DNA of 37,619 bases, from positions 1-37,619 of the forward strand of contig JAKOND010000232.1 of NCBI GenBank assembly GCA_022702125.1, in the 5' to 3' direction. The DNA is from Burkholderiaceae bacterium (GTDB lineage: Bacteria; Pseudomonadota; Gammaproteobacteria; Burkholderiales; Burkholderiaceae_C). Below, in pieces: positions 16,707-25,806 of the stretch (positions are counted from its first letter, which is position 1; every line of letters starts with the position of its first letter). The notes under the pieces are model-generated. The model made no database searches. It saw only the letters and a program-made list of their open reading frames with translations, and was not told the origin of the DNA. A program made the translations under genes and the position numbers.

Positions 16707-17250
16707 GGGCCGCCCCGACCGGCTGGCCGTTGACGACCCGCGCCTCCAGCACGCGGCCGGTGCCGACGGCCAGCGGACGGGCGTCGCCCTCGGCCTCCAC
16801 CGTGTCGCCGATCTGCAGCCCCAACCGTTCCAGGCCCTCGGGCCGGGTGTGGACGAAATCGCCGTTGTCGAGCACCACCCCGTTGGGGGCGCCGTGCTTC
16901 GCGTAGTTGAACCGCACCACCGTGCCGGACAACCGGGCGGGCACGCGGGGTGCCGTCGCGGGTCGGCCATCGACCGAAACCAGGCGCTTGAGGTGATAGA
17001 CCGGATGGGGGGCGGATGCGCCTTTCGGCGAAGCCTCGGTGGCGGTGCCTTCGAGCACCACCGTCTGGCCTTCCTGCAGGTCGGCCAGGCCGGTGGAGGC
17101 CGCTTGGTCGTGCGCATCGCACATGAACTGGGTCGGTTCGCCGTTGTGGTCGACCAAGAGGCCCTCGATGGCGCCCTTGGGGCTGAAGACCAGATGCAGG
17201 AATCGGCCTTCGAGGCTCAGGAGATAGACGGGGTGGTTTTTTTCGGACAT
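16699..17250 (-). CDS. cytoplasmic protein with two copies of a shared repeat module
   Basis: 183 aa, family not recognised, no signal peptide. It contains two copies of a module also present in the neighbouring exported protein: residues 13-70 (LEGRFLHLVFSPKGAIEGLL…GQTVVLEG) and 107-156 (LSGTVVRFNYAKHGAPNGVV, LDNGDFVHTRPEG, IGDTVEAEGD). Each has a G-x-x-x-x-[FV] strand, a G-x-x-[DEN]-G-[VFL]-[LV]-[LV] turn followed by [DN]G-x-x-[VT], and a final G-[DQ]-T-V-x-x-x-G strand. The spacing suggests a small beta-barrel (OB-like), as inference. Starts 66 bases after the exported gene's stop and overlaps the MFS gene. Confidence 0.7.
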   Translation of the reverse strand: MSEKNHPVYLLSLEGRFLHLVFSPKGAIEGLLVDHNGEPTQFMCDAHDQAASTGLADLQEGQTVVLEGTATEASPKGASAPHPVYHLKRLVSVDGRPATAPRVPARLSGTVVRFNYAKHGAPNGVVLDNGDFVHTRPEGLERLGLQIGDTVEAEGDARPLAVGTGRVLEARVVNGQPVGAAHG

Positions 17251-17316
17251 GGGGCGGCTCGTGTGAGGAAGGGGAGAGGGAAATGCGGGGCAGGGCGACC
17301 GGGCGCCAGGCCCCGC

Positions 17317-18132
17317 TCAGGACTGGGGCGGCGCGGCCGGCAGGCCGGCCGGCGGCAGGTCCGGTGCGCCGGGCGCCATTGCGGGCCCGCGGGGCGGGCG
17401 GAGGCCGCGCGAGCCGGGCATCGGCTCCACGCCCGGGCCGGCGAACAGTTCGCGTGCGTTGTCCGCGGAAGCGCCGAGGGCGGTCGCCTCCAGGGCGCTG
17501 CCCTGCGGGCTGCGGCTGCCCCAGCCGCGGGCGAACAGCGGGCGGCCCGGTTGCAGGGCGGCCGCCAGGGCGACGCCCACATGCGGCGGGAAACGCACGA
17601 TGCTGCCGTTGTCGAGCAGTACGCCGTTGGCGTCGCCCCGGGGCGTGTAGAGCACCCGTGCCACCCGGCCGCTGACGCTCATGGCGGTCAGCGCGGCGGG
17701 CTCCGGCGGAGCGGGCGGCGCGCTGCCGACGGCCGGCGGCGTGTCCTCGACGGTGCGGCCGCCGGCGGTCAGCCGGACCGCCCGCAGCACCGGCGCATTG
17801 GGTGCGCGCCAGCCCTGGACCTGCACCGTGTCGCCGGGCCGCGCGGCCCGCAGCAGATCGGCCGACACATGGGGCGGGACGTTCACCTGCGTGCCGTCGG
17901 CCAGCAGGAAACCGTCGACCTGCCCGTTGGGGTTGACCAGCCAGCGCTGCAGCCGGCCGGTGAGGGTGGGCGCGGCGGCCGCGGCGAGTTCGGCCGGGGG
18001 AACGGGCGGTGCGCCCGGATCGGCGGAAACGCCGGCCTGCGGCGCGGGCGGCGCGGGAGGAAGCTGCGCGAAGGCGGCACTGGCGAGGCCGAGGGCGGCG
18101 GACAGCACGATGGAGCGGGAAGCGGTTCGCAT
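17317..18132 (-). CDS. exported protein with two copies of the same repeat module
   Basis: 271 aa. Signal peptide (residues 1-22, cleavage near AFA-Q), then a Pro/Ala-rich linker. Module 1 (57-120) has LTGRLQRWLVNPNGQVDGFL, LADGTQVNVPPHV and PGDTVQVQGW; module 2 (152-215) has VSGRVARVLYTPRGDANGVL, LDNGSIVRFPPHV and ARGWGSRSP. The C-terminal 50 residues are Pro/Gly-rich. Function unknown; the repeated PPHV motif and beta pattern suggest a periplasmic binding or scaffold domain. Start at 18132 chosen for the signal peptide. A -24/-12-like element (18167-18182) and two dyads upstream suggest sigma-54 control by the neighbouring response regulator. Confidence 0.7.
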   Translation of the reverse strand: MRTASRSIVLSAALGLASAAFAQLPPAPPAPQAGVSADPGAPPVPPAELAAAAAPTLTGRLQRWLVNPNGQVDGFLLADGTQVNVPPHVSADLLRAARPGDTVQVQGWRAPNAPVLRAVRLTAGGRTVEDTPPAVGSAPPAPPEPAALTAMSVSGRVARVLYTPRGDANGVLLDNGSIVRFPPHVGVALAAALQPGRPLFARGWGSRSPQGSALEATALGASADNARELFAGPGVEPMPGSRGLRPPRGPAMAPGAPDLPPAGLPAAPPQS

Positions 18133-18166
18133 GGACGATCTCCGGAGGGGGGATGCGCTGTCTGTA

Positions 18167-18182
18167 ATCACATTGCGTGCCA
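18167..18182 (-). promoter_or_regulatory. candidate sigma-54 (-24/-12) promoter of the exported repeat gene
   Basis: On the minus strand: TGGCACG (perfect -24 element), four bases, then GTGAT at the -12 position (consensus TTGC[AT]). The invariant GG and the G of the -12 are correctly 10 bases apart, but the following C is an A. The predicted transcript would start about 20-25 bases before the ATG at 18132. Paired dyads lie 65-95 bases further upstream. Confidence 0.4.
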
Positions 18183-18239
18183 GCCTCCGATTCCTTGCGA
18201 ATCAACGGCTTGCAAGGCGATTGCGCATCCGGTGCATGC

Positions 18240-18272
18240 GTCCGGGACACCGGTGCGTCCGCTTTGCGGACA
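18240..18272 (-). promoter_or_regulatory. paired dyads, putative enhancer sites for the NtrC-type regulator
   Basis: Two inverted repeats with centres 20 bases apart: TGTCCCGGAC (18240-18249, minus strand) and TGTCCGCAAAGCGGACG (18256-18272). The second has perfect arms GTCCGC/GCGGAC and matches the dyad in front of the permease gene (19593-19609) at 13 of 17 positions. Because it lies just after the permease stop codon, a hairpin role is also possible, though no T-run follows. Confidence 0.45.
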
Positions 18273-18278
18273 GGCGCC

Positions 18279-19439
18279 TCACCCGAGCCGCAGCAGCAGC
18301 GCAGAGAGGCCGCACACGACCAGGAACGGGATGCTGAGCCGGTGGAATTCGCGCAGCCCGTTCGGCAGCCGCGCCAGCCGCAGCGCGATCAGGTTGGCGA
18401 GCGAGCCCAGCACGCAGCCGAAGCCGCCCACGCTGACGCCGGCCGCCAGCGCGGGCAGGTCGCGCACCGTGCCGTCGAGCAGGATCGTGGCCGGCACGTT
18501 GCTGATGAACTGCGAGGCCACGATGGCCGCCAGGTAGGCGCGCCAGCCCTCGGCGATGGGCGCGTGGTGCAGCAGCGCGGCGACCGCCGGCAGCTCCGCC
18601 AGCTGGCGCAGGTCGACGAACATCAGCGCGATGATCGCGAGCAGCGCCCAGTCCACGCCGCGCAGCACCCGCGGGCTGACCGCCAGGAAGGCCACGGCCA
18701 CCAGGCCCAGGCCGGCCAGCAGCCAGTGCCGCTCCAGCGCCACCACGAAGGCGACGAACAGCACGCCGGCCAGCGCCAGCAGGCGCGGCTGCACCTGCGC
18801 GGTCTCGGTCGCCGGCTTGAGGGCGATGGCGGTGCGCGGCACCAGCACCCAGACCGCCACGAACAGCCAGAACAGCATGATCGCCACGGTCGGCGCCATC
18901 ATGCCCATGAAGCCCAGGAAGCTGTCGCCGGTGCGGTGCCAGAGGTAGAGGTTCTGCGGATTGCCGATGGGCGTGAGCGCCGAGCCGGCATTGACCGCCA
19001 GCGCCTGCAGCACCACCAGCCGCGCCAGCGGCAGGTGCGCCTGGGTGGCCAGCACCCGCGTCAGCGGCACCAGCAGGAACAGGCTCACGTCGTTGGTGAC
19101 CAGCGCCGAGAGCAGCGCGGCGCCGCCGGTCAGCAGCAGCGCCAGGCCGCGCAGGTCGGTCATGCGGCCCAGCAGGCGCTGGGCGGTGGATTGCAGCATG
19201 CCGCTCTTCTCCACGCCCTGGGTGATGGCCAGCAGGCCGGCCAGCGCGCCGACGGTCTGCCAGTCCACCAGGCGGAGGTAGTCCATCGGCGCGCGCGGCC
19301 GCAGCACGGCCAGCACCACCGCCACCGCCAGCAGCAGCCAGAGCAACCCGTTGCCGCCCTCGGGCGCATCCTGCGGGGAGGCATTCGACTGCGCGGCGGA
19401 TGCGGCATGGGGAGCGGTCTGGGAAGCGGAATCGGACAT
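18279..19439 (-). CDS. SLC13/ArsB-NhaD superfamily permease
   Basis: 386 aa with about ten to eleven membrane segments after a polar 30-residue N-terminus. Ion-transporter superfamily features: TNDVSLFLLVPLTRVLA in the first half, SALTPIGNPQNLYLW (the family's typical N-P-x-N hairpin) and, in the second half, SQFISNVPATILLDG, a symmetric inverted repeat of the first. Members carry citrate and other di/tricarboxylates, sulfate, arsenite or Na+/H+; the substrate here is unknown. It lies 215 bases downstream of the NtrC-type regulator, behind a -24/-12-like promoter and tandem dyads, so it is probably the main target of that two-component system. Confidence 0.85.
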   Translation of the reverse strand: MSDSASQTAPHAASAAQSNASPQDAPEGGNGLLWLLLAVAVVLAVLRPRAPMDYLRLVDWQTVGALAGLLAITQGVEKSGMLQSTAQRLLGRMTDLRGLALLLTGGAALLSALVTNDVSLFLLVPLTRVLATQAHLPLARLVVLQALAVNAGSALTPIGNPQNLYLWHRTGDSFLGFMGMMAPTVAIMLFWLFVAVWVLVPRTAIALKPATETAQVQPRLLALAGVLFVAFVVALERHWLLAGLGLVAVAFLAVSPRVLRGVDWALLAIIALMFVDLRQLAELPAVAALLHHAPIAEGWRAYLAAIVASQFISNVPATILLDGTVRDLPALAAGVSVGGFGCVLGSLANLIALRLARLPNGLREFHRLSIPFLVVCGLSALLLRLG

Positions 19440-19500
19440 GGGCGGAAGGAGGAGGGACGGAAAGAAAGGCGCACGGTGGTGCGCAGCGCACGCTGCGGCA

Positions 19501-19516
19501 CTCAAGTCCCGTGCCC
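19501..19516 (-). promoter_or_regulatory. candidate sigma-54 (-24/-12) promoter of the permease gene
   Basis: Minus strand: GGGCACG, four bases (GGAC), then TTGAG, against consensus TGGCACG-N4-TTGC[AT]. The -24 GG and -12 G are 10 bases apart as required; one mismatch falls on the -12 C. The predicted start lies about 50 bases before the permease ATG. The tandem dyads about 85-125 bases upstream complete the usual sigma-54 activator layout. Confidence 0.45.
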
Positions 19517-19591
19517 GCAGGCCGCAGCCGGCGCGCGGGGGGCGCGACGCGGGACGGCCTTGCTGGCCGGTGGATGCGGAGCGTACAGCCA

Positions 19592-19632
19592 GTGTCCCGT
19601 TAGCGGACACCCGGGTGCCTCCGTACCGGACA
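19592..19632 (-). promoter_or_regulatory. tandem upstream activator sites in front of the permease gene
   Basis: On the minus strand, TGTCCGGTACGGAGGCA (19616-19632) and TGTCCGCTAACGGGACA (19593-19609) are 12 of 17 identical. Their centres are 23 bases apart, about two helical turns. The second has perfect 6-base arms (GTGTCC/GGACAC). Tandem dyads at this distance from a -24/-12 promoter are the typical binding sites of NtrC-family activators. Confidence 0.5.
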
Positions 19633-19654
19633 GAACCGCGGCCGGCGCCTGCGG

Positions 19655-21067
19655 CTATTCCAGGCCGTACTGCGCGAGCTTGCGGTAGAGCAGCTGGCGG
19701 TGGATGCCCAGCCGGCGCGCGGCCTCGGCGCGGTTGCCGTGGGCGCGCGCCAGCGCCTGCGCGATCAGCAGGCGCTCCAGCCGCTCCACCGCCGCCGGCA
19801 GTTCGGTATCGAACCAGTCGGCCGGCAGCGCCGCCGCCGCGAAGCCGCCGACGGCCGGCGCCGGGGCGGTTGCGCCGCCGCCGCCTGACGCGCAGGTCTG
19901 CGCGGACAGGCTGCCGTCCAGGTCCGCCGCTTCGATCACCCGGTGGCGCACCAGCGCCTGGCAGCGCTCCATCAGGTTGCGGAGTTCGCGCACGTTGCCG
20001 GGCCAGCGGTGCTGCAGCAGCGCCTGCGCCGCGCCGGACGACAGCGCCTTGGGCGGCGCGCCGCCGGCCGCGCGGCGCAGGAAGTGCTCGGCCAGCGGCA
20101 CGATGTCCGCCAGGCGCTCGCGCAGCGGCGGCACCCGGACCGACAGCACGTCCAGCCGGTAGTAGAGGTCTTCCCGGAAGCGGCCGTCGCGCACCGCGGC
20201 GGCCAGGTCGTGGTGCGTGGCGGCGACCACCCGCACGTCGACCCGCACCGTGCGGTGGCTGCCCAGCGGCGTGACCTCGCCCTGCTGCAGCGCCCGCAGG
20301 ATCTTGGCCTGCACCGGCAGCGCCATGTCGCCGATCTCGTCGAGCAGCAGCACGCCGCGGTCGGCGGCGCGGAAGCAGCCGGGCCGGTCGCCGGCGGCGC
20401 CGGTGAAGGCGCCGCGCACATGGCCGAACAGCTCGCTCTCCAGCAATTCGGGCGGGATCGCCGCGCAGTTGATCGCCACGAAGGGCGCGCCGGCCCGGGC
20501 CGAATGCCGGTGCAGCGCCCGCGCCACCAGGTCCTTGCCGGTGCCCGTCTCGCCCAGCACCAGCACCGGCGCCGTGCTGGCCGCCGCCAGCCCGATGCGC
20601 TTGTGAACCTGGCGCATCGCCTGGCTGGAGCCGACGAGTTCGCCGTCGTCCCCGTCGTCCGCGCCGTCGCCGTCGGCGGGGCCGGCCGGCGCGGGCGATG
20701 CGCCCGCGTGCCGCAGCGCGCGGCCCAGCACCTCGATCAGCGCCTCGCGGCCGATCGGCTTGGCCAGGTGGTCGAAGGCGCCCAGGCGCATCGCCTCGAT
20801 GATGTTCGCGTTGCTGGCGTAGGCGGTCAGCATCACCACCGGCGGCAGGCAGGGCAGGCGCGCCTGCAGGGCGGCCAGGGTCTGCAGGCCGTCCATGCCG
20901 GGCATGCGCTGGTCGAGGAAGGCGGCGTCGAAGCCCCGCTGCGGCAGGCGTTCGAGCGCCTCGGCGCCGCCGGCGGCCTGGTCCACCGTGTGGCCCAGGT
21001 CCTCCAGCGTCTCGGCCAGGGTTTCGCGGAAGGTGGTGTCGTCGTCGACGATCAGGAGGCGGGCCAT
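19655..21067 (-). CDS. NtrC-family sigma-54-dependent response regulator
   Basis: 470 aa. Receiver domain (residues 1-120) with the acidic pocket DDD at 8-10, phospho-acceptor Asp52 (AAFLDQRMPGMDG) and Lys103. An acidic linker (ADGDGADDGDDGE) leads to a sigma-54 AAA+ domain with Walker A GETGTGKD (172-179), the GAFTGA sigma-54 contact loop (219-224), Walker B GVLLLDEIGDM, and WPGNVREL. A Fis-type HTH closes the protein (AEAARRLGIHRQLLYRKLAQYGLE). The ATG overlaps the kinase stop by 16 bases. It should activate sigma-54 promoters; likely targets are the permease and the repeat-module operon just downstream. Confidence 0.94.
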   Translation of the reverse strand: MARLLIVDDDTTFRETLAETLEDLGHTVDQAAGGAEALERLPQRGFDAAFLDQRMPGMDGLQTLAALQARLPCLPPVVMLTAYASNANIIEAMRLGAFDHLAKPIGREALIEVLGRALRHAGASPAPAGPADGDGADDGDDGELVGSSQAMRQVHKRIGLAAASTAPVLVLGETGTGKDLVARALHRHSARAGAPFVAINCAAIPPELLESELFGHVRGAFTGAAGDRPGCFRAADRGVLLLDEIGDMALPVQAKILRALQQGEVTPLGSHRTVRVDVRVVAATHHDLAAAVRDGRFREDLYYRLDVLSVRVPPLRERLADIVPLAEHFLRRAAGGAPPKALSSGAAQALLQHRWPGNVRELRNLMERCQALVRHRVIEAADLDGSLSAQTCASGGGGATAPAPAVGGFAAAALPADWFDTELPAAVERLERLLIAQALARAHGNRAEAARRLGIHRQLLYRKLAQYGLE

Positions 21068-22575
21068 GGCAGTTCCAGTGCAAAACGGGTGCCATGCCGC
21101 GGCGCGGCGTCCGGCGGGGTGGTGGCGGGCAGGCCCTCGGACGGAGCTTCGGGCGGCACGTGGCGCAAGTCGCCGCCGTGGGCCAGCGCCACCTCGCGCG
21201 CCAGGGCCAGGCCCAGTCCGGTGCCGTCGGCGCGGCCGGTGGCGAAGGGTTCGAACAGCCGGTCCTGCAGCGTCTCGGGAATGCCCGGCCCGTCGTCGTC
21301 CACCAGCAGGACCAGGCGATCCGGCGCCAGGCGGCCCGGCGCGGTGGCGGCGGCGGCGCCGAGCACGACGCGGCCGCCCGCGGGCGCGTGGCGCACCGCG
21401 TTGTCCAGCAGGTTGTCGATGGCGCGCGCCAGGTGCTGCGGATCGAAGGTGGCCTGCGCGGGTCCGCCCGGCCGCAACGCCAGCGTCACGCCGCGCTCCG
21501 CCGCCCGCGGCGCGACGGCGTCGAGCCGCTCCTGCAGCCAGGCCGGCAGGGCGACCGGCCGGGGCGCCAGGTTCAGCGGCTGCACCAGCGCCAGCAGGCT
21601 CTGCACCAGGCCTTCGAGCCGGTCGATCTGCCCGACGATGGCGTGCAGCGCCGCCGACTGGCGCTCGGGCGTCGCGGCCAGCGCGTTCTCGGCCTTCAGG
21701 CGCATCGCGGCGATGGGGTTGCGGATCTCGTGCGCCAGCCCGCCGGTCATGCGGCCCAGCGCGGCCAGCCGCTGGTCGCGGCTGCGCTGCCGGGCGGCGG
21801 CCTGCAGTTGCGCCCGGGCATCCTCGAAGCGCAGGCGGTAGCGGTTGAAACCGTCCACGATGCGGTCGATCTCGCGCACGCCGGTGCGGTCGAGGACCGG
21901 CACCGCGTCGTCCTGGGCTTCCACCAGACGGGTTTCCAGCCGCCGTACCGCCTGCAGTCCCCGCAGCAGGACCAGGCCCAGCCAGCCGCCCGACGCCAGC
22001 ACCAGGAACAGCAGCACGCCGAGGCCGGCGCGCAGGCTGGCTTCGGCGGCCAGCGCGCCGGCATGCGTGCGGGTCATGGTCCAGGCGGCCAGGTCGGCGC
22101 CCGGCGCCGCCAGCGGGCAGGCGGTGACGATCAGCGCCTCCCGGCTGCCCCGGACCACGTCGGTCTGCGGCTGCCGGGTGCGCGCGGCGAGTTCGGCCAT
22201 CTCCAGGATCAGCGGCTGCTCCGCCACCGGAATGTCGCGCTTGACGCCGCTGCCCTCGTAGGTCGGGTAGGCGTAGGCGACGAGTCCGCCGCCCGCCAGC
22301 CAGATGCCGCCCTCCACATGCGGCGTCTCGATCAGCACCAGCTGCAGCAGCACCTGCAGCAGGTCGAGCTGCGGCCGCGCCGGCGGCGGCTGGGGCACCG
22401 AGCGCTGGTAGCGCGCCGCGATGGCCTGGCAGGCGCCTTCGGCCGTCCGGCGGCCCTGGTCCAGTTGCGCACCGGCGCTGCTGCGGTAGAGCGAGACCAT
22501 CATCACCGCCAGCGTCGCGCAGAAGACGAACAGCAATACCCAGAAAAATATCAGCTGGCTTCGGAGCGATCGCAT
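21052..22575 (-). CDS. membrane sensor histidine kinase, partner of the NtrC-type regulator
   Basis: 507 aa. One membrane helix (residues 8-29), a periplasmic sensor region (31-180, no family recognised), a second helix (183-205) and a HAMP-like segment. The dimerisation box LGRMTGGLAHEIRNP contains phospho-acceptor His282; the ATP-binding domain has N box DNLLDNAVRHA, DDDGPGIP, and a GLGLA G2 box. I start at 22575, directly before the first helix; an in-frame ATG at 22614 would add 13 residues. Neither has a strong ribosome-binding sequence. The His-box sequence places it with NtrB/DctB-like kinases that sense small molecules such as dicarboxylates. Confidence 0.92.
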   Translation of the reverse strand: MRSLRSQLIFFWVLLFVFCATLAVMMVSLYRSSAGAQLDQGRRTAEGACQAIAARYQRSVPQPPPARPQLDLLQVLLQLVLIETPHVEGGIWLAGGGLVAYAYPTYEGSGVKRDIPVAEQPLILEMAELAARTRQPQTDVVRGSREALIVTACPLAAPGADLAAWTMTRTHAGALAAEASLRAGLGVLLFLVLASGGWLGLVLLRGLQAVRRLETRLVEAQDDAVPVLDRTGVREIDRIVDGFNRYRLRFEDARAQLQAAARQRSRDQRLAALGRMTGGLAHEIRNPIAAMRLKAENALAATPERQSAALHAIVGQIDRLEGLVQSLLALVQPLNLAPRPVALPAWLQERLDAVAPRAAERGVTLALRPGGPAQATFDPQHLARAIDNLLDNAVRHAPAGGRVVLGAAAATAPGRLAPDRLVLLVDDDGPGIPETLQDRLFEPFATGRADGTGLGLALAREVALAHGGDLRHVPPEAPSEGLPATTPPDAAPRHGTRFALELPWPAS

Positions 22576-22682
22576 GCGGGCACGGCGGAAGAAAAAAGGG
22601 CCGCCAGTATCCATCGGGCGCCGGCCCCCGTCGGTAACCGCCGGGCCGTCAGGAGGCGCGGGGCGCCGCGGCGTTTGAATCC

Positions 22683-23468
22683 CTACGCGGCGACGAACCG
22701 GTTGCGCAGCGTGCCCAGCCCGGTGATCCCGACCTCCACCACGTCGCCCGGGTGCAGGGCGGGCGACTGGCCGTCGGTGCCCATCCAGATCACGTCGCCG
22801 GGATGAAGCGTCAGGTAGCGCGTCATGCGGCTGATGAAGGTCGGCAGGTCGAACAGCATGTCGGCCGTCCGGAACCGGGTGCGCGGCTCGCCGTTGAGGC
22901 GCACGGTGGTCTCGGCGTTTTCGAGGTCGAACGCGGTCTCGATCCACGGACCCATCGGCTTGAAGGTGTCGGCGTTCTTGGCGCGCCAGAAGGTGCGGTC
23001 GGACTTCTGCCAGATTCGCTCGCTCACGTCGTTGCCGATGGTGTAGCCGAAGACGCAGTCGAGCGCCCGCTCCGGAGCCAGGTCGCGAGCCTTCTTCCCG
23101 ATCACGACGACCAGCTCGCCTTCGTACTCCACCTGCCGGGCGTCGGCGGGAATCACGACGTTCTCCTCGTGCGCCACCAGGGCGTTGACCGCGCGGTAGC
23201 CGATGTCGGCCTGCTGGGGGACGTTCGCCGCGATGCCGCTGTGCGCGGCGTACTCGTGGATGTGCTTCACGTAGTTGAGGCCGGCCGCGTAGAAGGTGCG
23301 CGGCACCAGCGGCACCCCGATCCGCACGTCGGCCAGGCGCAGCAGCTGGCCGGTATTCTCGTGCGCGCCCCAGGGCGTGCCGCGCACCGCGTGGACCCGG
23401 TCCTCGTCGTCGAGCCGGCCGTATCCGCCGGCGTCCGCGCCGGGGAGGGCGAAATGGATCCAGCGCAT
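22683..23468 (-). CDS. fumarylacetoacetate hydrolase (FAH) family protein
   Basis: 261 aa, usual for the short FAH family, which includes oxaloacetate decarboxylases, acylpyruvases, ureidoglycolate lyases and homoprotocatechuate isomerase/decarboxylases. Metal ligands are visible: Glu116 and Glu118 in VEYEGELVVVIGK and Asp147 in GYTIGNDVSER, along with the C-terminal GDVIWMGTDGQSPALHPGD region. The start overlaps the Bug receptor stop (TGATG). It is the last gene of the six-gene catabolic operon and probably performs a C-C hydrolysis or decarboxylation late in the pathway. The exact reaction cannot be told from sequence. Confidence 0.9.
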   Translation of the reverse strand: MRWIHFALPGADAGGYGRLDDEDRVHAVRGTPWGAHENTGQLLRLADVRIGVPLVPRTFYAAGLNYVKHIHEYAAHSGIAANVPQQADIGYRAVNALVAHEENVVIPADARQVEYEGELVVVIGKKARDLAPERALDCVFGYTIGNDVSERIWQKSDRTFWRAKNADTFKPMGPWIETAFDLENAETTVRLNGEPRTRFRTADMLFDLPTFISRMTRYLTLHPGDVIWMGTDGQSPALHPGDVVEVGITGLGTLRNRFVAA

Positions 23469-24466
23469 CACTCGGCCTTGATGTTGGCGGTCTGGATCAG
23501 CTGCGCCCAGCGCGCCCGGTCCTGGCCCAGCCAGTCGCGGTAGGCGGCGGGGCCGCGGTATGTGACCTCCGCGCCCAGCGTCCTCAGGCGGGCCTCGACG
23601 GCCGGCTTGGCCAGCGCGGCGGCGACGGCCCTGTCGAGCTTGTCCACCACCGGCGCGGGCAGGCCGGCCGGGCCGATGAAGCCGATGGGCTGGGCATAGT
23701 CCTCGAAGCCGGTGTAGCCCGTCTCGGTGGTGGTGGGCACGTTCGGATAGTCGGGATGGCGCTTGGCGGCGGCCACGGCCAGCACCCGGAGCTTGCCGCT
23801 GCCGACGTATTCGGCGGCGCCGATCATCGGGAAGAACATGAAGTCGACCCGTCCCGACATCACCTCGGTCAGCGCCGGGCCGTTGCCCTTGAAGGGGATG
23901 TGGTTCATGCGGGTCTTGGTGCGCTGCTCCAGCAGGACCGCGGCCAGGTGCGCCGAGCCGCCGACGCCCGCGGTGCCGTAGCTCACCGCCTCGGGCCGGG
24001 TCTGGGCTTTCTTCGTCAGGTCGGCCAGGGTCTTGTAGGGCGAGTCCCCGGCGACCACGATGATCTGCGGCAGCACCGCGACCTGGGCGATGGGCGTGAA
24101 GTCCTTCACCGGGTCGTACCTGATGCGCTCCGGCTGCAGCAGCGGGTTCACGTTGTGCGAGAGCGTGTTCATGATGATCGTGTAGCCGTCCGGCGGCGCG
24201 TTCTGCACGAACTCGGTGGCGATGTTGCCGTTGACGCCCGGCTTGTTCTCCACCACGACCGGCTGGCCGAGGGAGAGCGACATCTCCTGGCCGAGCACGC
24301 GCGCCAGCACGTCGGTGGGGCCGCCGGCGCTGTAGCCCACGATGAGGCGGATCGGCTTGGAGGGGTAGTCGGGCTGCGCGAACGCGGCGGGGCCGGCGGC
24401 GCCCAGCAGGGCGGACAGGGCGGCGAGGCGCAGCGCGCCGCGGCGGGAGAGGGGGCGGTGGGTCAC
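23468..24466 (-). CDS. Bug-family (TctC) periplasmic solute receptor, catabolic operon
   Basis: 332 aa, GTG start at 24466 preceded by a strong AAAGGAGA site. The signal peptide has a twin-arginine look (SRRGALRLAALSALLGAAG…AFA). Bug features: PIRLIVGYSAGGPTDVLARV, VENKPGVNGNIATEFV, YGTAGVGGSAHLAAV and TTTETGYTGFEDYAQPIGF. As with the receptor at 11975-12958, no TctAB genes are near. Its place inside the operon suggests that the pathway's substrate is a carboxylate. An apparent open frame running through from the upstream dioxygenase gene is an artefact of a frameshift there. Confidence 0.9.
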   Translation of the reverse strand: MTHRPLSRRGALRLAALSALLGAAGPAAFAQPDYPSKPIRLIVGYSAGGPTDVLARVLGQEMSLSLGQPVVVENKPGVNGNIATEFVQNAPPDGYTIIMNTLSHNVNPLLQPERIRYDPVKDFTPIAQVAVLPQIIVVAGDSPYKTLADLTKKAQTRPEAVSYGTAGVGGSAHLAAVLLEQRTKTRMNHIPFKGNGPALTEVMSGRVDFMFFPMIGAAEYVGSGKLRVLAVAAAKRHPDYPNVPTTTETGYTGFEDYAQPIGFIGPAGLPAPVVDKLDRAVAAALAKPAVEARLRTLGAEVTYRGPAAYRDWLGQDRARWAQLIQTANIKAE

Positions 24467-24489
24467 GGATGTCTCCTTTGTCGGTGTTC

Positions 24490-25802
<1,313 letters not shown>

Positions 25803-25806
<4 letters not shown>

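Noticed and set aside
15396-17117. A 573-codon frame suggesting a fusion of the repeat protein and the MFS transporter
   Set aside because: The first 137 codons are an out-of-frame reading of the repeat-module gene; the MFS protein begins at its own ATG at 16706.
18193-18217. CCTTGC…GCAAGG stem-loop after the permease gene
   Set aside because: Six-base stem with a 13-base loop and no T-run; not enough for a terminator call.
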